Positions 6,420 through 14,361 are shown, counted from the first letter of the stretch. The stretch is DNA of 16,093 nucleotides from RGIG7949 sp045628845 (GCA_045628845.1 JAZQQE010000118.1:1-16093), one strand, 5' to 3'. The notes: generated by a model not told the origin, from the letters alone. Numbers and translations: made by a program.

Positions 6420-8654
6420 TCAGACGCTGCGCAGACCGATGATGATGCGCTTCGGATCGTTCTTATCGAGTGAATACCTCGTCTGATACCTGACGAGCCT
6501 GCCGTATTTATAGGCACGGTAGTTTACATAATATGTGTCGTTCTCCCTCAGGGCGCGCACGACGTTCTCGTGCCGCGAACCCTCCTGGAAGGCGTCGAAG
6601 TCGTCGGGATGGACGATGCCGCGGAGGGTCGTGTCTCTCGCTTCGGGTGAGACGACGATATCCTCGAGGTTTTTGAACATATCGCGTATCCAGTCCTCCG
6701 CGCGGTAGACAACGACGTCCATGGTGTCGGCGTTGAGCGAGCAGACGTAGTCGTATTCGCTGCTTATGCAGTCTATGACGGCGAGACGGTCGGCGAGCTT
6801 CTCGCGGTTTTCCATCTCGCGGCGGGCATTTTCAAGCTCATTCTGCATCCGCGCGTACTCCGCCTCCATGCGGTGCTCCTCGTCGCGCCTCGATATGCCG
6901 ATGATGACGCAGTCGTCGCGGTTCGGGTCGAGCGATATGCGCATCCTGCAATAATGCACACCGTCGTCGAGCCGTATGCGGAAGTCCGTCGTGAGGTGCC
7001 CCGAGGCGCGCAGGATCTCCATCGCCTTCGCGCGGTCCGTCGCGGCGCGGAACGCCGCGTAGTCCTCGGACACTATAACGGAATTGAGAAGCTTGTCGAA
7101 GCGCAGGTTGGCGGGCAGCTCCGTCCCGTAGCTGTCGAGGATGCGGGCGAACTGTTCATCCGCCTTGAAGCGGACGAGCTCGTTGGTGTTCATGTTCACG
7201 TAGCAGACGTAGCAGAACGTTTCGGACAGGCTCTCGAGGACGGATATCTCCTCGCCGAGCCGCAGCTTCTCGCGGAGCGTCCTGTCGCTGTCGTGCAGGC
7301 CGACGACAAAGCTCTCGTCGGGATTCGTTTTCGACACGAGCTCGTAGTCCCTGTCTCCGAGCTCGAGGTCGACACGGCCCTCCGCATGCGCGGCGAAGAG
7401 CGCGCAGCATTTTTCGAGGCAGGCGAGCAGCTTATCCGAGAAGGCGCCGCATTCGCCGTTTCTTATCATTTCGATGGCCGTGTCGTGCGGATAGGCATCC
7501 TTGTAGACGCGTCTGGTCGTGAGCGCGTCGTAGATATCCGCGATGGACACTATCTGCGCCGCGATGGGGATATCGTCGCCCTTCAGGCCGTGCGGGTAGC
7601 CGCCGCCGTCCCACTTCTCGTGGTGACTGAGAGCTATCGTCATGCCCATTTCGAGGTAGTCGCGGCTCCATTTGTCCTTCATCTTGCCGATGATGGCCGC
7701 GCCCTTCTCGCAGTGGGTCTTCATGACGTCGAATTCCCCGTCCGTCAGCTGGCCCTGCTTGCACAGGATGGAGTCGGGTATGGATATCTTTCCGACGTCG
7801 TGGAGGGCGGAGGTGAAGGCGATCAGCTCGACCGTGTACCGGTCGAGTCCGTACTCGGGCAGGTCCTGCATGACCTGCCATGCGAGGATATACGAGAAGC
7901 CCTTGACGCGGCGGATGTGCTCCCCGCTCTCGGCGTCGCGCTCCTCGACCACGTCGCCGAGAAGCTCGAGCGCGCTCTCGCTCATCTTTTTCAGAGCGCT
8001 GTTGAGCTTTTTCTCCTGCTCGTTGGCCTTCTTTTCCTCTTCAACGTGCTCGCGCTCGCGCTTTTGAAGCGTGAACTCGCGGATGCGGATATAGTTATAG
8101 AACGTATTTATGGATATGCCGAATATCCCGTAGAAGCCCGTGAACAGCGCCTCGTGGCCGAAATCGGAGGGAGACTTGACCTGATGCACGGCGAGGAGGT
8201 ACACCGCCACGGCGGCGGATAGCAGTATCGCCATGAAGTACGGCTTGTCTATCATGAACATCGGCAGCATGACGAGCAGGACGATGAACGTTATGGAGTT
8301 TGCCTCCGGCTGCATGAGATTGACGAAGAGAGCCGCGAGCAGCAGCAGTATCATCGTTATGTAGATGACGAACTGCGCGATGAGCGAATCCTCCCTGAAT
8401 ACGAAGTAAAAAAGGACGTTCGCGACCGCGAGATACAGCATCATCGCGACTTGGACGACGGAGATGCCGGTAAATCCGTCCATCGCGAAGAGGACCGCGA
8501 GCAGGATCAGATACCCCACGAGCAGTATCACGTGCAGCCGCTTCCACACCTGGAAGTTGCTGATATAGGCTTCTCTCTTTATCAGGCGGTACTCGTTCTT
8601 CGACAGTCCGCAGTAGCAGAACAGGTCTCTCAGCCTTCTCAAAAAATTCAGCAT
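6420..8654 (-). CDS. Membrane HD-GYP domain protein (predicted cyclic-di-GMP phosphodiesterase) with two C-terminal PAS-like modules
   Basis: 744 residues. About six membrane helices lie between 40 and 187, then a charged coiled-coil linker (195-230), then the HD-GYP domain: H246 (GEHIRRV), H285-D286 with K289 (HDVGKISIPD), H314, HHEKWDGGGYP at 344-354 (HHE and GYP intact) and DIYDALTTRRVY. All usual metal ligands are present, so it should be active, hydrolysing cyclic-di-GMP. Past 430 the chain carries two related-looking modules (about 470-590 and 625-744), each ending in an RISLDPN or RYSLDKN strand then IIGISR or IIGLRS, joined by a coiled coil (592-622); I read these as PAS-like folds. 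Start: ATG at 8654 with GGAG at good spacing. It stands alone between its promoter and terminator. The signal sensed is unknown. Confidence 0.9.
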   Translation of the reverse strand: MLNFLRRLRDLFCYCGLSKNEYRLIKREAYISNFQVWKRLHVILLVGYLILLAVLFAMDGFTGISVVQVAMMLYLAVANVLFYFVFREDSLIAQFVIYITMILLLLAALFVNLMQPEANSITFIVLLVMLPMFMIDKPYFMAILLSAAVAVYLLAVHQVKSPSDFGHEALFTGFYGIFGISINTFYNYIRIREFTLQKREREHVEEEKKANEQEKKLNSALKKMSESALELLGDVVEERDAESGEHIRRVKGFSYILAWQVMQDLPEYGLDRYTVELIAFTSALHDVGKISIPDSILCKQGQLTDGEFDVMKTHCEKGAAIIGKMKDKWSRDYLEMGMTIALSHHEKWDGGGYPHGLKGDDIPIAAQIVSIADIYDALTTRRVYKDAYPHDTAIEMIRNGECGAFSDKLLACLEKCCALFAAHAEGRVDLELGDRDYELVSKTNPDESFVVGLHDSDRTLREKLRLGEEISVLESLSETFCYVCYVNMNTNELVRFKADEQFARILDSYGTELPANLRFDKLLNSVIVSEDYAAFRAATDRAKAMEILRASGHLTTDFRIRLDDGVHYCRMRISLDPNRDDCVIIGISRRDEEHRMEAEYARMQNELENARREMENREKLADRLAVIDCISSEYDYVCSLNADTMDVVVYRAEDWIRDMFKNLEDIVVSPEARDTTLRGIVHPDDFDAFQEGSRHENVVRALRENDTYYVNYRAYKYGRLVRYQTRYSLDKNDPKRIIIGLRSV

Positions 8655-8697
8655 ATAATTCTCCGTATCATCGCACCTGTTACATTCTCTTTATTAA

Positions 8698-8725
8698 ACT
8701 ATAACATCGTTCCGGAAAATCGCAA
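8698..8725 (-). promoter_or_regulatory. Promoter of the HD-GYP gene
   Basis: Minus strand: TTGCGA (8720-8725), 16-bp spacer, TATAGT (8698-8703), in the AT-rich divergent gap. Start would be near 8691, a leader of about 37 bases. Confidence 0.5.
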
Positions 8726-8794
8726 GCGCAAAATCATCAAGTGCCAATGTTTTTTGGATTTTTATCGGCAAATCGTGCATTTTTTGCATACGTC

Positions 8795-8823
8795 TTGCGT
8801 TCGGGCGTGGGAAATGGTATGCT
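8795..8823 (+). promoter_or_regulatory. Promoter of the 76-residue protein gene
   Basis: Plus strand: TTGCGT (8795-8800), 17-bp spacer, TATGCT (8818-8823) with an upstream TG extension (TGG-TATGCT). Start near 8830, about 25 bases before the GTG. It sits back to back with the HD-GYP promoter, about 100 bp apart. Confidence 0.5.
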
Positions 8824-8854
8824 CGGACCGGAAAATAGCGAAGGAGGCAGCCGC

Positions 8855-9085
8855 GTGGCAAGGTACGAAATAGTGTGCGAGATACTGAACTCATGCCCGA
8901 ACAATCAGATGCGGGACGTATCCATCTCCGAGATCGAGACGGACGACCCGCTCGCTTACGTGCTCTCCGCCCTCAAGGGCGACGGCGTCACGGCAGAGTG
9001 CGAGAAGCTCTCCGACGGCAGCACCGTCATCCGCGCGAGCTGCTCCGGGCTCATCCGTGTATACACCTTCACGCCCGACGAATGA
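8855..9085 (+). CDS. Small 76-residue protein of unknown function
   Basis: I do not recognise the family. This is the only plus-strand gene. I chose the GTG at 8855 because AAGGAGG lies 7 bases upstream; an in-frame ATG at 8741 has no such site and precedes the promoter. The protein is soluble, with no membrane segment, and acidic. A central CPNNQMRDVSISEIE stretch (14-28) looks like a conserved motif. There are four cysteines (C8, C14, C49, C63), and the C terminus is beta-rich (STVIRASCSGLIRVYTFTP). The gene is supported by its own promoter, a strong ribosome site and a tight terminator 8 bases after the stop. It is divergent from the HD-GYP gene and convergent with the reductase; neither position suggests a role. 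Confidence 0.78.
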   Translation: MARYEIVCEILNSCPNNQMRDVSISEIETDDPLAYVLSALKGDGVTAECEKLSDGSTVIRASCSGLIRVYTFTPDE

Positions 9086-9093
9086 GCTTACGC

Positions 9094-9132
9094 AAAAAGG
9101 CTGTACCCCGTTTTCCGGGGTACAGCCTTTTT
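9094..9132. terminator. Bidirectional terminator between convergent genes
   Basis: A perfect 16-17-bp stem, AAAAAGGCTGTACCCC paired with its complement around a short loop rich in T, with A-runs and T-runs at both ends. It fits exactly between the plus-strand gene's stop (9085) and the reductase stop (9137) and can serve both transcripts. Confidence 0.92.
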
Positions 9133-9136
9133 ATTT

Positions 9137-9928
9137 TCATGAATACATTTTGCCGACTATCCAGTATGCAAACCGCGACGGGAGGACCTTGAAGAGGCCC
9201 ATGAACAGCTTGTATTTCCCGCCGATGACGGTCATGGGCGGAGGATTCTTTTTCTCGGCGGTGCTGACGACCTTCCCCGCGACGTAGTCGGGAGTCATGC
9301 CGCCCTGCTCGTCTCTTTCCATGGCGGCGACGGCGCTTCCGCAGCGGGTATATACGTCCTCTCCCCCGGCAGACTTGCTGCGCGCGGCGGTGAAGCCCGT
9401 CGCGGCGTCGCCGGGAAGGACGGCGCATACGGATATGCCGAAGTCCTTAACTTCGTTGCGCAGGGCACAGACGAGGGAGTTCACGGCGGCCTTGCCGGCG
9501 GAATAGAAGGCCTGATACGGGATGGCGATGGGCGCGGCGACGGAGCTCGTGCAGACGATGCGTCCGCTCTTTTTTTCGCGCATATAGGGCAGCACGGCCT
9601 TGGCGCAGATGAACTGGCCGATGAAGTTTACCTCCATCTGACGGCGCGCGTCGTCGGCGGCGGTGAATTCGACGGGGCCGGAGATGCCGAATCCGGCATT
9701 ATTTATGAGCAGGTCTATACCGCCCGCCTCTTCTGCGGCGGCGGCAAACGCCTTTTGTACGGCGGGCTCGTCCGTCACGTCGAGCGCTATGCCCGTCACG
9801 CCCGCGGGCGCCGTGCCGCGGCGCGAGCAGCCGTATACCTTCCAGCCTTTTTCGGCGAGCTGACGGCAGACCTCGAAGCCTATGCCGGAGCTTGCACCCG
9901 TGACGATGGCCGTCTTACCCGTACTCAA
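9137..9928 (-). CDS. Short-chain dehydrogenase/reductase coupled to the acyl-amino-ketone synthase (candidate 3-keto reductase)
   Basis: 263 residues, classical SDR fold: TGASSGIG at 10-17 (dinucleotide binding), NNAG at 76-79, N101, and the catalytic S129, Y142 and K146 (YSAGK). R36-R37 after the second strand suggests NADPH. The C-terminal stretch after IGGKYKLF (236-263) is hydrophobic and basic and could touch the membrane, as in lipid-reducing SDRs. The start is TTG at 9928, sharing TTGA with the fusion gene's stop, with AGGAGA 7 bases upstream, so the two are translationally coupled. By context it most likely reduces the 3-ketone made by the fusion enzyme, the job of 3-ketosphinganine reductase in sphingolipid synthesis. 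That substrate is inferred; the fold is certain. Confidence 0.9.
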   Translation of the reverse strand: MSTGKTAIVTGASSGIGFEVCRQLAEKGWKVYGCSRRGTAPAGVTGIALDVTDEPAVQKAFAAAAEEAGGIDLLINNAGFGISGPVEFTAADDARRQMEVNFIGQFICAKAVLPYMREKKSGRIVCTSSVAAPIAIPYQAFYSAGKAAVNSLVCALRNEVKDFGISVCAVLPGDAATGFTAARSKSAGGEDVYTRCGSAVAAMERDEQGGMTPDYVAGKVVSTAEKKNPPPMTVIGGKYKLFMGLFKVLPSRFAYWIVGKMYS

Positions 9929-12900
9929 AGAAGATTCTCCTCTCGCATGAGCTTGCTGAGCTCGGTCACGGCGGTCTCAAGCTGCTCTATGCTGTGAGTG
10001 GAGGAGACCGTGAAGCGCAGGCGGCTCTCGCCCATCGGGACGGCGGGATACATCGCGGGCGGCACGAACACTCCGCGCTCCATGAGTTTCGCGGAGAGCC
10101 TCGCGGCGTCGGCGTCGGAGCCTATCAGCACGGGGACTATGGCGCTCTGGCCCGCGAGGCCGGTATCCATTCCCTCCTCACGGCAGCGGCGGACAAAGTA
10201 TTCGATGTTTCTGTGCAGGTCGCGTACCATGCTGTCGTCGCTCTGTATGAGCTCGATGGCCTTCTTGCACGCGGCGGCGAGCGGAGGCGCGATGCCCGCG
10301 GTGAACACGAAGCCGTTCATGCTGTATCGCAGATACTCGATTATCTCATGCTTTGCGGCGATGTAGCCGCCGCAGGTGCCGAGGGTCTTGGACATGGTGC
10401 CGTACTTGATGTCGACGTCGGTGGGCAGCAGCCGGAAATAGTCGTCCACGCCGCCGCCGTGCTCGCCGATGACGCCGGTGGAGTGCGCCTCGTCGACCAT
10501 GAGGAAGCATTTATATTTCTTTTTGAGCTCGACGAGCCTCGGGATCGGGGCGATGTCGCCGTCCATGCTGTAAACGCCCTCGGTGACTATCAGTACCTTG
10601 TTGTACCTGCCCTCGATCTGTTTGAGGATGCTCTCGGCCATGTCGATATTGTTGTGGGCGAAGGCCTTGCTCTCCGCGCCGGAGAGCGCGACGCCCTCGG
10701 TGATGGAGTTGTGGGAGAGAGCGTCATAGAGGATGAAGTCGCCCTCGCGCATGAAGCAGGAGATGAAGGCGAGGTTCGTCGCCCATCCGCCGGTGCAGAC
10801 GATGGCGTCCTCGGTATGCTTCCACGCGGCGATGGTGCGCTCAAGGTCCTGATAGAGCGTCTTCTCGCCGGCGGGCGGGCGGCTTCCGCTGGCGGAGGTG
10901 CCGTACTTCTCGACGGCCTCGATGGCTGCGCGCATCGTCTCCGGATGGCCGGACATTCCGAGGTAGTTATAAGAGCCGAGGTTTATCACGCGCTTGCCGC
11001 CGATGACGGAGGTGTCGCGGATAAGGCTGTCGTGCGGGAGGAAATAAGGATTGTCTATATCCTTGAACGTCTCCTCCATGCGCTTTTTCAGCGCGACGTA
11101 CTCTTCGCTCTCGGCGAAGTCGGTTATGCGGCGGAACTGCGTGTCCTGCTTTCCGAGAGTGACGGTCTGCCCGTGCAGCTTGGCATAGACGAGGCGGGCG
11201 GTATCGTTCAGGGTGTTGATGTTTTTCAGCTCGGCATCCGTGAAGATGAACTGATATTTCTCCTCGACGTCCGTCATGGCGCTCATGAGGGAGAGGCTGT
11301 CGCCTCCGAGGTCCTCGATGAAGCGGTCGTTGTCTCCGACTGCATCTGCGTCAAAGTTCTCAGCGATGATGGCGCGGACGGTCTCCTTTATTTCGTCTAT
11401 CTCCGCGGCGGCGGCCTGAGCCTCTGCGGGCTTCTCCTCCTCCGCAGCGATGCCGAGCGGGAGCTTCACGTAGGCACGCTCACCGGAGGCGAGCTCCTCG
11501 CGCAGCTTTTTGCGCATGACCTTGCCGCTTCCGGAGACGGGAAGCATATCGCCGCAGAGCAGTACGTCGGTCACGCGGCAGTAGGGCTCGAGCTTGTCGT
11601 TGCAGGCGATTATCGCCTGACGGAGCGCCTCTTTATCTGCGTCCGGCGCGACGAGGACGAGCGATACGCTGTCGTATACCTTGCCGGGCAGGCCGAGTAT
11701 GCAGAGATTCACGACGCCGGGCAACTCGGCAAACGAGTCCTCAAGGTCGTCGGGATATATGTTCTCGCCCGAGGCGTTGACGATGACGTCCTTCGAGCGG
11801 CCCTCGATGAAGAGGCTGCCGTTTACGCTGCAGATTATATCTCCCGTGGCGAACCACTTCGTCTTGTCGTTATAGACCCACTCGCCGTCCACTATGGACG
11901 CGTCGAACAGCGAGCCGCCGCGCAGGTACATCTCGCCGCTGTCGCCGCCGTCCTCACCGATGCGGTATTCCGTCAGCGAGAACGGGAAGCCTATGCTGCC
12001 CTTTATGCGCTGGAACGGGTCGAGCGAGAGCTCGACGGCGATGACGCCGCATTCGGTCATCCCGAAGCCGTTGTGCAGAGGATAGCCGACGGCGTTGAGT
12101 ATCTGCAGGGTCTCTGCGGGAACGTGACCGCCGCCCGTTATCATGAGGCGGATGCTCGTCCCGAGGAGCTGCTGCTGCATGGCGACTATGGGCTCGGGCA
12201 GAGGCTTGCCCGCCGCCTGGAGCATAAGGCTCTGCTTGCAGAGCATTTCGAGCTGCTCTGCGGGTACCTTCCTTTTGAGGCCCGCGGCAAGAGCGTTGAA
12301 GAAGAGCGGCACGCAGTACAGATGCGTCACCTTGTGGTCGCGGCAGGCGGAGAGTATGGTCTGCACGCCGCGGTCGCGCAGGTAGACTATGGTCTTGCCC
12401 GTGATGGAATAGAGGATGTATATGACGGAGAAGCCGAATACGTGGTGGAATGGCAGGAATGCAAGAAGCTTGCAGGGCAGCTCCTCGTCAAACGGCATCT
12501 CGTTGTTGAGCTTTTTTGCCTCCTGATAGGAGAGGATGTGATCGGCTATCGTCGAGCCCTTGTAGAGGAAGACACGGCTGGCGCCGGTCGTACCGGAGGT
12601 GTGGAGGGCGACGTACTCCGACCATTCCTCCCTGCCGCGGAGCTTCGAGGTGAGAAGCTCCCTCGCGTCAACGCACGGGAGCTCGCAGCCCGCCACGGGC
12701 GCAGCCGCGATGTAGGCGTTGGCACGGGCCTCCTTCAGCACTGCGATATGGAGTCCCGCTCCCGCTCCGGGATTGATGAGCAGCGGGATACCGCCCGCCA
12801 TCAGAACGCCCCAGAAGAGCACGGGCCAGTCCATGCACGTATCGTAGCTGAGGCCGATTATCTTTCCTTTTTCAAATACGGGATCATTTTGCAGCGCGCC

Positions 12901-13077
12901 GGCGCAGGCATAGGACATCTCTATATATTCCTTATAGGTGCGCGTGATAAGGTTTCCGTCCCTGTCGGTAAGCTCGGCGGCGATATTATCCGGAAAACGT
13001 TCCATGAGGTGGAACATGGTCTCATAGGAACGGGATTGTGACAGCGTTTCGACGACATTTTGCCAGACATTGTTCAT
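9925..13077 (-). CDS. Three-domain fusion: acyl-AMP ligase, acyl carrier protein, alpha-oxoamine synthase (serine palmitoyltransferase-like)
   Basis: 1050 residues, cytoplasmic. Domain 1 (about 1-540) is an ANL acyl-adenylating ligase: T160-SGTTGASR-168 loop (usual PK replaced by SR), GFGMTECG 337-344, TGD 411-413, GRSKDVIVNASGENIYP 426-442, catalytic K519 in GSGK. Domain 2 (about 558-636) is a carrier protein with GGDSLS; S594 takes phosphopantetheine. Domain 3 (about 665-1050) is a PLP enzyme: YNYLGMSGHP 703-712, ring-stacking H789, DEAHSTG 862-868 and Schiff-base K897 in GTMSKTLGT. The chain can activate an acyl acid, load it on its own carrier and condense it with an amino acid, losing CO2, to give a 2-amino-3-ketone. 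Start: ATG 13077, AGGAG about 10 bases upstream. Chain length and amino acid (Ser, Gly or Ala) cannot be read; GTMSK-GTCGGY resembles serine palmitoyltransferase. Confidence 0.92.
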   Translation of the reverse strand: MNNVWQNVVETLSQSRSYETMFHLMERFPDNIAAELTDRDGNLITRTYKEYIEMSYACAGALQNDPVFEKGKIIGLSYDTCMDWPVLFWGVLMAGGIPLLINPGAGAGLHIAVLKEARANAYIAAAPVAGCELPCVDARELLTSKLRGREEWSEYVALHTSGTTGASRVFLYKGSTIADHILSYQEAKKLNNEMPFDEELPCKLLAFLPFHHVFGFSVIYILYSITGKTIVYLRDRGVQTILSACRDHKVTHLYCVPLFFNALAAGLKRKVPAEQLEMLCKQSLMLQAAGKPLPEPIVAMQQQLLGTSIRLMITGGGHVPAETLQILNAVGYPLHNGFGMTECGVIAVELSLDPFQRIKGSIGFPFSLTEYRIGEDGGDSGEMYLRGGSLFDASIVDGEWVYNDKTKWFATGDIICSVNGSLFIEGRSKDVIVNASGENIYPDDLEDSFAELPGVVNLCILGLPGKVYDSVSLVLVAPDADKEALRQAIIACNDKLEPYCRVTDVLLCGDMLPVSGSGKVMRKKLREELASGERAYVKLPLGIAAEEEKPAEAQAAAAEIDEIKETVRAIIAENFDADAVGDNDRFIEDLGGDSLSLMSAMTDVEEKYQFIFTDAELKNINTLNDTARLVYAKLHGQTVTLGKQDTQFRRITDFAESEEYVALKKRMEETFKDIDNPYFLPHDSLIRDTSVIGGKRVINLGSYNYLGMSGHPETMRAAIEAVEKYGTSASGSRPPAGEKTLYQDLERTIAAWKHTEDAIVCTGGWATNLAFISCFMREGDFILYDALSHNSITEGVALSGAESKAFAHNNIDMAESILKQIEGRYNKVLIVTEGVYSMDGDIAPIPRLVELKKKYKCFLMVDEAHSTGVIGEHGGGVDDYFRLLPTDVDIKYGTMSKTLGTCGGYIAAKHEIIEYLRYSMNGFVFTAGIAPPLAAACKKAIELIQSDDSMVRDLHRNIEYFVRRCREEGMDTGLAGQSAIVPVLIGSDADAARLSAKLMERGVFVPPAMYPAVPMGESRLRFTVSSTHSIEQLETAVTELSKLMREENLL

Positions 13078-13151
13078 AGCGTCAGGGCTCCTTTTGCATG
13101 AGATTAGCCGATTTAATGAAGTATCATTGTCGGTAAGGCTTCAAGCTGAGG

Positions 13152-13166
13152 GAGGAAAGCTTCCTC
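13152..13166. repeat. Inverted repeat in the leader of the fusion gene
   Basis: GAGGAA-3-TTCCTC, a perfect 6-bp-arm dyad in the roughly 93-base leader, about 75 bases before the ATG and just downstream of the predicted start point. It could be an operator or a small leader hairpin; it has no U-run. Confidence 0.3.
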
Positions 13167-13176
13167 TCCACATCAC

Positions 13177-13205
13177 AATATAGTGTATCAGTTCCCATTT
13201 TTCAA
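13177..13205 (-). promoter_or_regulatory. Promoter of the fusion-reductase operon
   Basis: Minus strand: TTGAAA (13200-13205), 17-bp spacer, TATATT (13177-13182). Near-consensus. Start near 13170 leaves an unusually long leader of about 93 bases before the ATG, with the GAGGAA dyad in it. Confidence 0.65.
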
Positions 13206-13265
13206 GTCGTTTTACCGAATATGCGGTGTTTCGGGCATAAAAATGTACTGATAAGGACAAATATG

Positions 13266-13298
13266 GGGGCGGTCCCGCCATGAAAGCAGAGCCGCCCC
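13266..13298. terminator. Weak hairpin after the MtaA-like gene
   Basis: GGGGCGG paired with CCGCCCC around a 19-base loop, 35 bases past the MtaA-like stop. On the minus strand it is followed by CATATTTGTCC, a poor U-run; the better T-run (ATTTTTT) lies on the other side. It may be the terminator of that gene but the match is weak. Confidence 0.3.
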
Positions 13299-13332
13299 AG
13301 GTTTCATTTTTTAATTATGATGCTTCCCGCAG

Positions 13333-14361
13333 TCAGTCTATCATGTCGAGCAGCATCCGCTTGTAGTAGCCGGACTCCACTGTCTTGAAGAATCGGCCAA
13401 CATGGTCCATGTCCACGTCGGCGGGGAGATCACAGCCGGAAGATATCATGAAATTATTGTAGTTCATGCATTGGAGCAGCAGCTTCTGCGTCGCCATCTG
13501 AACATGATGTCCGCTGCCGTTTTTGAAGACCTTGGACACGCTGAGATTGCCGAGGACGAGGCAGTCCTCCGGCACTCTCTGCAATATCTCCTCAATGTTC
13601 GCGTTCTCACCCACGTGCAGCACGCGGCATCCGGTATCGAGCATCTGCGGGAGAAGCCGCTCGGCGCCGCTGGCGCAGTTGTGATAGATGATAAGGAAAT
13701 TCTTGTCCTGCAGATCGTCCGTTATCTCGCGGACGTATTTCGTCGAAAACTCCTGCATGAGCTCCGGCGAGAGAAGACCCGCAAGGGGCTCGGCGAGGAT
13801 GACGCCGTCAGCTCCCGCGCGCTTGAAGCCGCCTATGTACTTCTTTATGAAATCCGTCACCTTGCGGAGCACCGTATGCACCATTTCGGGGTTTTCATAG
13901 GTCTCGACGAGTATCTCGTTCACGTTCATCAGGCGCCCCGCCGCAGAAAACGGGCCGGAGCAGTTGGCGAGGATGGGTCGGTCGTGGATGAGCCTTGTCG
14001 CCTTGCGTATGGTCTCGATGGCGATGGCGGTGCGTCCGCTCCCGAGGCGCGGCACCTGCATTTTGTCCGCGTCCTCCTGCGTGCGTATCATCTGTCCTAT
14101 GATGGTCGGCACCTCGTCGGCTCTGTACACGCAGGTCGCTCCGAACGCCTCCGCCTCTATCGAGAGGTCCATGTAGCTCACGGCGGCGGGCATCTTGTAT
14201 TCGTCTGCGATGAGCCGCATGCCCATCGCCATGTGCGACGAGCTCGTAACGAGCTCCTTGACCGTCACGTACATTATCTGGACCGACGGGTAGCTCAGCA
14301 GCGGGAACGCCGGCTTGTTGCGGTCGTTGATCTGCTGTATCACCCAGTTATACATATTCAT
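13333..14361 (-). CDS. MtaA/CmuA-like cobamide methyltransferase family protein (uroporphyrinogen decarboxylase fold)
   Basis: 342 residues, soluble TIM-barrel family. The zinc-thiol motif of MtaA/MtbA-type enzymes, H-x-C-...-C, is present: H227-N-C229 and C310 in SSGCDLP; E191 (LAEPLAG) is also typical. MtaA proper moves methyl from a corrinoid protein to coenzyme M; in Bacillota without coenzyme M the acceptor of these relatives is mostly unknown. True haem-pathway HemE is unlikely: the Zn motif is present and there is no haem gene nearby. Start: ATG at 14361 with GGAGG 9 bases upstream; a second ATG two codons on is possible. The frame opens earlier (14430), but without a binding site. No corrinoid protein or MtaB-like partner is in the window. 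It is separated from the fusion operon by 255 bases. Confidence 0.82.
   Translation of the reverse strand: MNMYNWVIQQINDRNKPAFPLLSYPSVQIMYVTVKELVTSSSHMAMGMRLIADEYKMPAAVSYMDLSIEAEAFGATCVYRADEVPTIIGQMIRTQEDADKMQVPRLGSGRTAIAIETIRKATRLIHDRPILANCSGPFSAAGRLMNVNEILVETYENPEMVHTVLRKVTDFIKKYIGGFKRAGADGVILAEPLAGLLSPELMQEFSTKYVREITDDLQDKNFLIIYHNCASGAERLLPQMLDTGCRVLHVGENANIEEILQRVPEDCLVLGNLSVSKVFKNGSGHHVQMATQKLLLQCMNYNNFMISSGCDLPADVDMDHVGRFFKTVESGYYKRMLLDMID

Noticed and set aside
8741..8854. Longer version of the small plus-strand protein starting at ATG 8741
   Set aside because: It would begin upstream of the predicted promoter and has no ribosome site; the extra residues look like translated intergenic DNA.
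9994..13041. A 1015-codon open frame on the plus strand opposite the fusion gene
   Set aside because: It is antisense to a gene with clear motifs. Its translation is rich in repetitive A, R, E, V and L with no recognisable domain, as expected from GC-rich codon bias in the opposite frame.
5820..13077. Single large gene cluster from the GNAT through the fusion gene
   Set aside because: Promoters and terminators split this stretch into separate units, and the convergent plus-strand gene breaks it; only the fusion and reductase form a supported pathway pair.
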